Origin: Mytilus edulis
Taxonomy: Eukaryota; Mollusca; Bivalvia; Mytilida; Mytilidae
Reading direction: 5' to 3'
Assembly: GCF_963676685.1 (NCBI RefSeq)
Contig: NC_092350.1
Coordinates: 42,317,373 to 42,381,372 of the forward strand
DNA: 64,000 bases
Under the pieces are notes generated by a model. That model was not told where the DNA came from and ran no database searches. It was given only the letters and a program-made list of their open reading frames with translations. The position numbers and the translations under genes are program-made. Shown piece after piece: positions 59,700 to 64,000 of this stretch; the stretch's first letter is position 1; each line of letters begins with the position of its first letter.

Positions 59700-59915
59700 T
59701 CTAATTGGCATTAAAATGAAAAAGGACATATCATAGGGAACATGTGTACAAAGTTTCAAGTTCATAGGACTTCAACTACATCAAAAAACCACCTTAACTA
59801 AAAACTTTAACCTGAAGCAGGACAGACAGACAAACCAACGAACAAACGAACTAATGAACAAACAAACAAATGAACGAATGGTTGCACAGACCGAAAAAAC
59901 GTAATGCCCTAGTTT
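59700..59915 (+). repeat. Dispersed repeat 'S', copy 3
   Basis: 'ctctaattggcattaaaatg', 'gggaacatgtgtacaaagtt' and 'taacctgaagcaggacagac', followed by a (GAAC/GAAT)n-like tract. Third member of the family at 28446 and 48485. Confidence 0.65.
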
Positions 59916-59942
59916 AATGTCCAAATATTTTCTTAAATATCA

Positions 59943-60449
59943 GATGCATTTTCTCTATATTAAACCCAAGGTTTGTTTAAAAAGCCTAATATTTTAAACA
60001 CAAAGAATTGAACTGAAAAGAAAACCAAATACTTTATGCATCTGTCTGCTATCCTACATCAGACTATGGAATAAAAGTTTGCACAACTTTCAATATTTAG
60101 GTATAAACAATGCATTCAACATAATACAAACTAGGCAATCTACATTAACAAATTTACTGTGTAATGCTAATTTTAATGACCCTCTATTATAATATGATGC
60201 ATTTTCTCTATATTAAACCCAAGGTTTGTTTAAAAAGCCTAATATTTTAAACACAAAGAAGTGAACTGAAAAGAAAACCAAATACTTTATGCATCTGTCT
60301 GCTATCCTACATCAGACTATGGAATAAAAGTTTGCACAACTTTCAATATTTAGGTATAAACAATGCATTCATAATAATACAAACTAGGCAATCTACATTA
60401 ACAAATTTACTGTGTAATGCTAATTTTAATGACCCTCTATTATAATATG
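59943..60449. repeat. Near-identical 253 bp tandem duplication
   Basis: 'gatgcattttctctatatta' begins at 59943 and again at 60196. The copies differ at only a few bases that I can see (agaattgaac versus agaagtgaac; cattcaacataat versus cattcataataat). This looks like a recent event, or a polymorphic or assembly-generated duplication. Confidence 0.88.
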
Positions 60450-61033
60450 AAGCCTATGCCCAACATTTAAAACAGCCTTATGCAAAATGTACAAAATTCC
60501 ATAAAAAAATATAAAAAGCATCCAGTTTATAAAATCTCTCAAACATGGCATGCGACTGTTAATGCTAGCATAGGCATGGGAAATATAAATTGTATATCTC
60601 AGCAAAAATATGCTTTTTAGCAAAATGAATAAAATATATATATCAGTTAACATTTTTAGGCACTATTGAGCAACGTTTATAAAAATATTTTTTTAATAAC
60701 AAATATGACAAATACATATGGAGACATCAGAGTTGTCTTTGGTCCCTTAAATGTATACATAGGTCTAAGATCTAATTTTTTTTTAGAATTTTACTTAAAT
60801 TATACCTACATAACTATTTTTTCCACATTGCATTTGGAATGGTTGTTGAGGTAATCATAACAAGCAAAATTACTTTCTATTCTTTCTTGAAAAATCATTA
60901 TTTATACTCTTAAATAAGTACAAACAGCAATTCACTAAATATCATTAATGAAAACAGTATGGGGACCAAAGTCAACCCTTATAGTACACCAAAAAGACAT
61001 AACATTACTACTTATAGCCACAAATTTTATATC

Positions 61034-61346
61034 CTAATTTGATTTAGTAACTTTGGATCTCGATCGTAACTCCCGATTTCCATTATTTTGAGATTTCTGA
61101 ATTGGCACAGGATTTCCATTAGATGTTTCAGACTTTTCAGGTAAATCACTTTTGACATCTCTATATATATAAAATTTGAATATTGTCCATCCAATAAGTA
61201 ATAAGAGACCTAAAATCCAGAAATACGCTATGTGTGGTGGCAATGGCTTACTGATTGTCTTCCAATCAAACTTGACCACAATCAGGAATTCTGTTATAAT
61301 TATGGCGATTATCATCCAAGCTTGTCGTCCAAACTTTTTACAGGTT
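61034..61346 (-). CDS. PTDSS2: Phosphatidylserine synthase 2, last coding exon (partial gene)
   Basis: Encodes the last 103 residues plus one base of a split codon. The N-terminal part, CKKFGRQAWMIIAIIITEFL, resembles the conserved stretch near the C-terminus of PTDSS2 (GPQAWLVAAITATELLIVVK in human, from memory). Two membrane segments are visible (about AWMIIAIIITEFLIVVKF and YFWILGLLLLIGWTIFKF), followed by a polar, basic tail. The enzyme makes phosphatidylserine by exchanging the head group of phosphatidylethanolamine for serine in the ER. The exon starts after 'tttgttccatttcag' (AG at 61347-61348), entry phase 2. The other exons were not found to 64000, so they lie beyond the window. PTDSS1 is less likely. 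Confidence 0.75.
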
Positions 61347-61593
61347 CTGAAATGGAACAAAATAATTTTAAATTAACTAAATAATTTTCAGGAGTTTCTG
61401 ATATTTGATTTTGCAGAAGTTAGCGAAATCATAATAAAATGGAATGAAAATCACAACTATACAGATTTTTTTTTTTTTATTGATAATAAAATTAAGATAG
61501 TCTTTAAAAATGATTTTTTACCAGTTTCTTTTCTACAATTCAAATAAGCACATCCAAAATTCACCAAAATTTGTTAAAAATTGCTTATCTCAC

Positions 61594-62485
61594 TAAGGCC
61601 AACTAAAATTAATTAGTAGATTTTTATCCAAAGTTTTGAAAAAAATGGGGCGGGTGGGAGGATTTTATTTTTTAAATTTTATTCAATTTGAAACCTTCTT
61701 GTGGCGTGAACTTCATATTATGCAAGTGTTATAATTACAAAATTTAGCTTATACCTAGTCCCCATAAACTTATGCAAATGCAATGGTATGCAGCACAAGT
61801 ATTATGAATGAAATGAACACTCAAACAAGTGCTGCAAGGACTGGTAAAGTTGGCACTTTTAAGATTCTCAAGTTATGCAAGAAGTGACGCATATATAATT
61901 ACATTGTAAATGGTATTTTGTGTTTTTAAACAAAAACAATAGCGATAGGTAAATCTAAGGGTTTTCTAGTACACAATGTGTATGTTTGCCGACTTTTTGA
62001 ACTCTTTTTTTCTACCAATTTTTTCCACGATTCTTGCACTTTGGAAATCATTCACAGCCCAAATTTGCTTACACAAAGTCAATGTATTTTTAAATAAATC
62101 CACAATTTTCTGATGAAAGAAATCATAAGTTCCAATTTATGACATACCGCGATTTGTGTTGGACACAGCGTATTTAATACTCGTAACCCGAATATTTCAT
62201 GCCCTTCTGGTAATCTTTCTTTATTATCCGTAGATGATATTGTCATCATTGAGCAGCAGATTTTGTCAACATAATCGTTTTAAAGTAGTCGAAACAAGAA
62301 ATATGAAAACCGAAATTTTATAAACAGGAAGTTCGAATGAAACGAAATTATTGACGGTTACCGGTAACGGAAATGTACAAAATCCGGAAATCGTAAATTT
62401 TACAAAATAAAAAAAATCGAGGCGGGACGATTTCAGAGGGGCGGGCGGGGATGAAAATCTATCAATTAATTTTAATTGGCCTAAC
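61594..62485. mobile_element. Possible TIR element bracketing a first-exon-like stretch
   Basis: Left 'aaggccaactaaaattaatt' and right inverse 'taggccaattaaaattaatt', similar for about 35 bp and both followed inward by a G-rich 'ggggcggg' stretch. TA-like flanks are possible on both sides. It could be one ~890 bp element or two separate insertions facing each other. Confidence 0.5.
62148..62249 (-). CDS. Candidate first coding exon, 34 codons, unidentified
   Basis: Minus-strand frame MMTISSTDNKERLPEGHEIF... ending ...PTQIA at a donor-like GCG|GTATGT (GT at 62147-62146), phase 0. A TATA-like TATAAAA (62317-62323) and an ETS motif ACTTCC (62328-62333) lie just upstream, and a short upstream ORF overlaps the start. 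Phase 0 does not fit the PTDSS2 exon downstream, which needs phase 2 and would hit a stop. So it would belong to another transcript. I do not recognise the peptide, and it may be chance. Confidence 0.3.
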
Positions 62486-63075
62486 CAATGTTATACATGT
62501 TCAAAGTTTACGAAACAAATGTTAAAGGTAATAATCAAAGATTCAACTGGGACCAAGGGAGATAACTATACTAGTATTTACAAATCTGAGTTTGTCTGAA
62601 TTCTGTAAAAGAATATAAATAGGCTTTCTTCATGTTCATATTTAAAATGGTAGACACTTTTTTTTCATAAATATTTCAGACTTTTGATTTAAAAATCTCG
62701 TCTTGAATATGCATGAAATAATTGCTATTGAACTTTACGCAAACAGTTAGTTCTAAATTAAAATTCATGTGAATATTTCCACTTTTTTCCTATCATAATT
62801 CTAAGTAATCCTAGTTATCTAAGCCAACTTATAGTGGAGTGGAACACACTTACCACATGCTTATAACTCACAACCTCAGTGTTAACAGAATAGAGGCACT
62901 GTAGGTATTTCAGGATGAGATGAAAAGTGTGTACTGATAGTGATCACCTTTTCCATGGTAATCACTGATTGTATCTATACTTAGTTTTTTTGTTATCTGT
63001 ATTGGAATTCTGTTTTATCTTTAGACAACATCTTATGTCTTGTTACGTCTATGGTTTGTATCAACATTGTATTTA
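62486..63075. other. Intergenic or PTDSS2 intron, nothing recognised
   Basis: No PTDSS2-like exon or other gene seen in either strand. Confidence 0.4.
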
Positions 63076-63282
63076 GGGCTATTCCAGAAAAAAATGTATG
63101 GGGGGGGGGGGGGGGGGGGGGGGGGTTGGAAGCCAGTTTTTGTCAGCACCCCCACCCAGACAAGTGTAATTGAGAATTATAGTGCATTATAGTGTGAAAA
63201 GTTGCTCTGATACCCATCACCCATACATCATTAATACAATGTGCCTTCCAACCACCCCATACATTTTTTTCTGGAATAGCCC
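63076..63282. mobile_element. MITE with TTA target site (PIF/Harbinger-like)
   Basis: Left end GGGCTATTCCAGAAAAAAAT, right end is its inverse (about 28 bp of TIR). TTA flanks both sides (63073-63075, 63283-63285), as for PIF/Harbinger insertions. A run of about 26 G occupies the left part (about 63100-63126), a likely sequencing and assembly hazard. Confidence 0.78.
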
Positions 63283-63285
63283 TTA

Positions 63286-64000
63286 CCTAAATCTTTGAAT
63301 ATACAGTACATTCCGGTTATTTGCATAGCCTATTTGTCAGACGAAATTATGCAATAAAGCGGAGTATGCTTATATCCGAAATGCCAAAATACGGAGTCAA
63401 ATAACATCGATAGAGGAAATCCTGAAGAAAGATGAACGTCCATAATCCACTTACAACATATATGAATGATTATTTATTCTAATAAAAGTTATTTGTCTAG
63501 TGTTGTGCATTTTTATTTCATTGTTTATTCTTTCAATAAAGTTTATAAACACATTTATTTTTAGTTTATTTATGTACCGACTTTTCCTTTACCTGAGATA
63601 CGAAAATAAAATTGTTCTAAAAATAGATTTGTTTCTATAACCCGGATGTACAAATTATATTTTTACGCTTTGATTAAAACAAACTGTTGAATTCATAATC
63701 ATTTGATAGAATAAATGTGTAATGAACTGCCTTTAATGTGCAGTATTTACCGATTGCACAGTGATGTAACACTGTTACAATAACCTCGTTAGTTTCGTAT
63801 ATGATATGCAAAGCAGTTTTAACAGGTAATGGGGCACTGCACGGGTTATTTGCTGGACACGAGTGTTGAAAGTGAGAAAATATAATAATTTTAAGTTAAT
63901 GTTCTTTTCAAAAAATATTAAAAATGAAAGATTGATGTATGAAATTCTTCAACCATATATAAATGCCCTGTAATATTTAACATAAATGTAGATCACCCCA
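63286..64000. other. Intergenic or PTDSS2 intron, nothing recognised
   Basis: AT-rich, no coding or repeat signal that I can support. Confidence 0.4.

Larger units (their letters stand above)
56976..61033. other. Gene-free stretch with MITEs, partly 3' flank of PTDSS2
   Basis: Apart from the MITEs and duplication listed separately, no gene is seen. On the minus strand this is downstream of the PTDSS2 stop codon. An ATTAAA at 60692-60697 and an AATAAA at about 57213-57218 are possible polyadenylation signals, so the 3' UTR length is open. Confidence 0.35.

Noticed and set aside
62148..62249. First exon of PTDSS2
   Set aside because: Phase 0 at its donor does not fit the phase-2 entry of the PTDSS2 exon, and other PTDSS2 exons must intervene.

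Overview
This is animal nuclear DNA. It is about two-thirds A+T, intron-bearing and crowded with short dispersed repeats. Several repeats look like ones I know from Mytilus mussels: the 'gacgctcgaatccaaaaa' MITE, the 'tgtctcattggcactcataccacatctt' family (written here only in part in the entries), and the elements ending in GAC/GCC triplets plus a hairpin. A bivalve, probably a Mytilus-type mussel, is the best guess. That is inference from recalled repeats and from the phosphatidylserine synthase exon, not from a search.

Main gene (9.7-27.8 kb, minus strand). Two very long open stretches join through one in-phase GT-AG intron into a single predicted protein of about 3,861 residues. Exon 1 (24293-27773) encodes an N-terminal part with four glycine-rich, partly collagen-like stretches. 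Exon 2 (9694-17798) encodes a SecA-type ATPase core with all the main motifs intact. It is followed by a TPR-like stretch, a long helical region, a hydrophobic membrane-like pair and a C-terminal region with an OTU-like cysteine motif. SecA is a bacterial and plastid protein-translocation motor, so a giant spliced SecA fusion in an animal gene is the most striking thing here. The 6.5 kb intron holds several repeats and two broken reverse-transcriptase copies in opposite orientation.

Other coding sequence. An apparently intact 416-residue DDE integrase-like gene lies at 4.4-5.7 kb (minus). The last coding exon of phosphatidylserine synthase 2 lies at 61.0-61.3 kb (minus), with the rest of that gene beyond the right edge. 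A 5'-truncated non-LTR retrotransposon fragment lies at 36.1-37.1 kb (plus). A 34-codon first-exon-like stretch near 62.2 kb is only a candidate.

Mobile and repeat content. At least five dispersed families share one plan: internal tandem monomers (about 125-500 bp), a short GC-rich triplet tract, then a terminal hairpin. They resemble the tandem-repeat-bearing 'pearl'-type non-autonomous elements of bivalves. Several small TIR elements can be delimited to the base by target-site duplications: two hAT-like hairpins with 8 bp TSDs (one with its empty site still present nearby), three copies of a family with 5 bp TSDs, a 1.8 kb element with about 170 bp TIRs and a 9 bp TSD, a 980 bp element with perfect 36 bp TIRs and a palindrome-array interior, and TA- and TTA-flanked MITEs. 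The 28-34 kb, 37-45 kb and 46-61 kb stretches otherwise contain no gene I can support.
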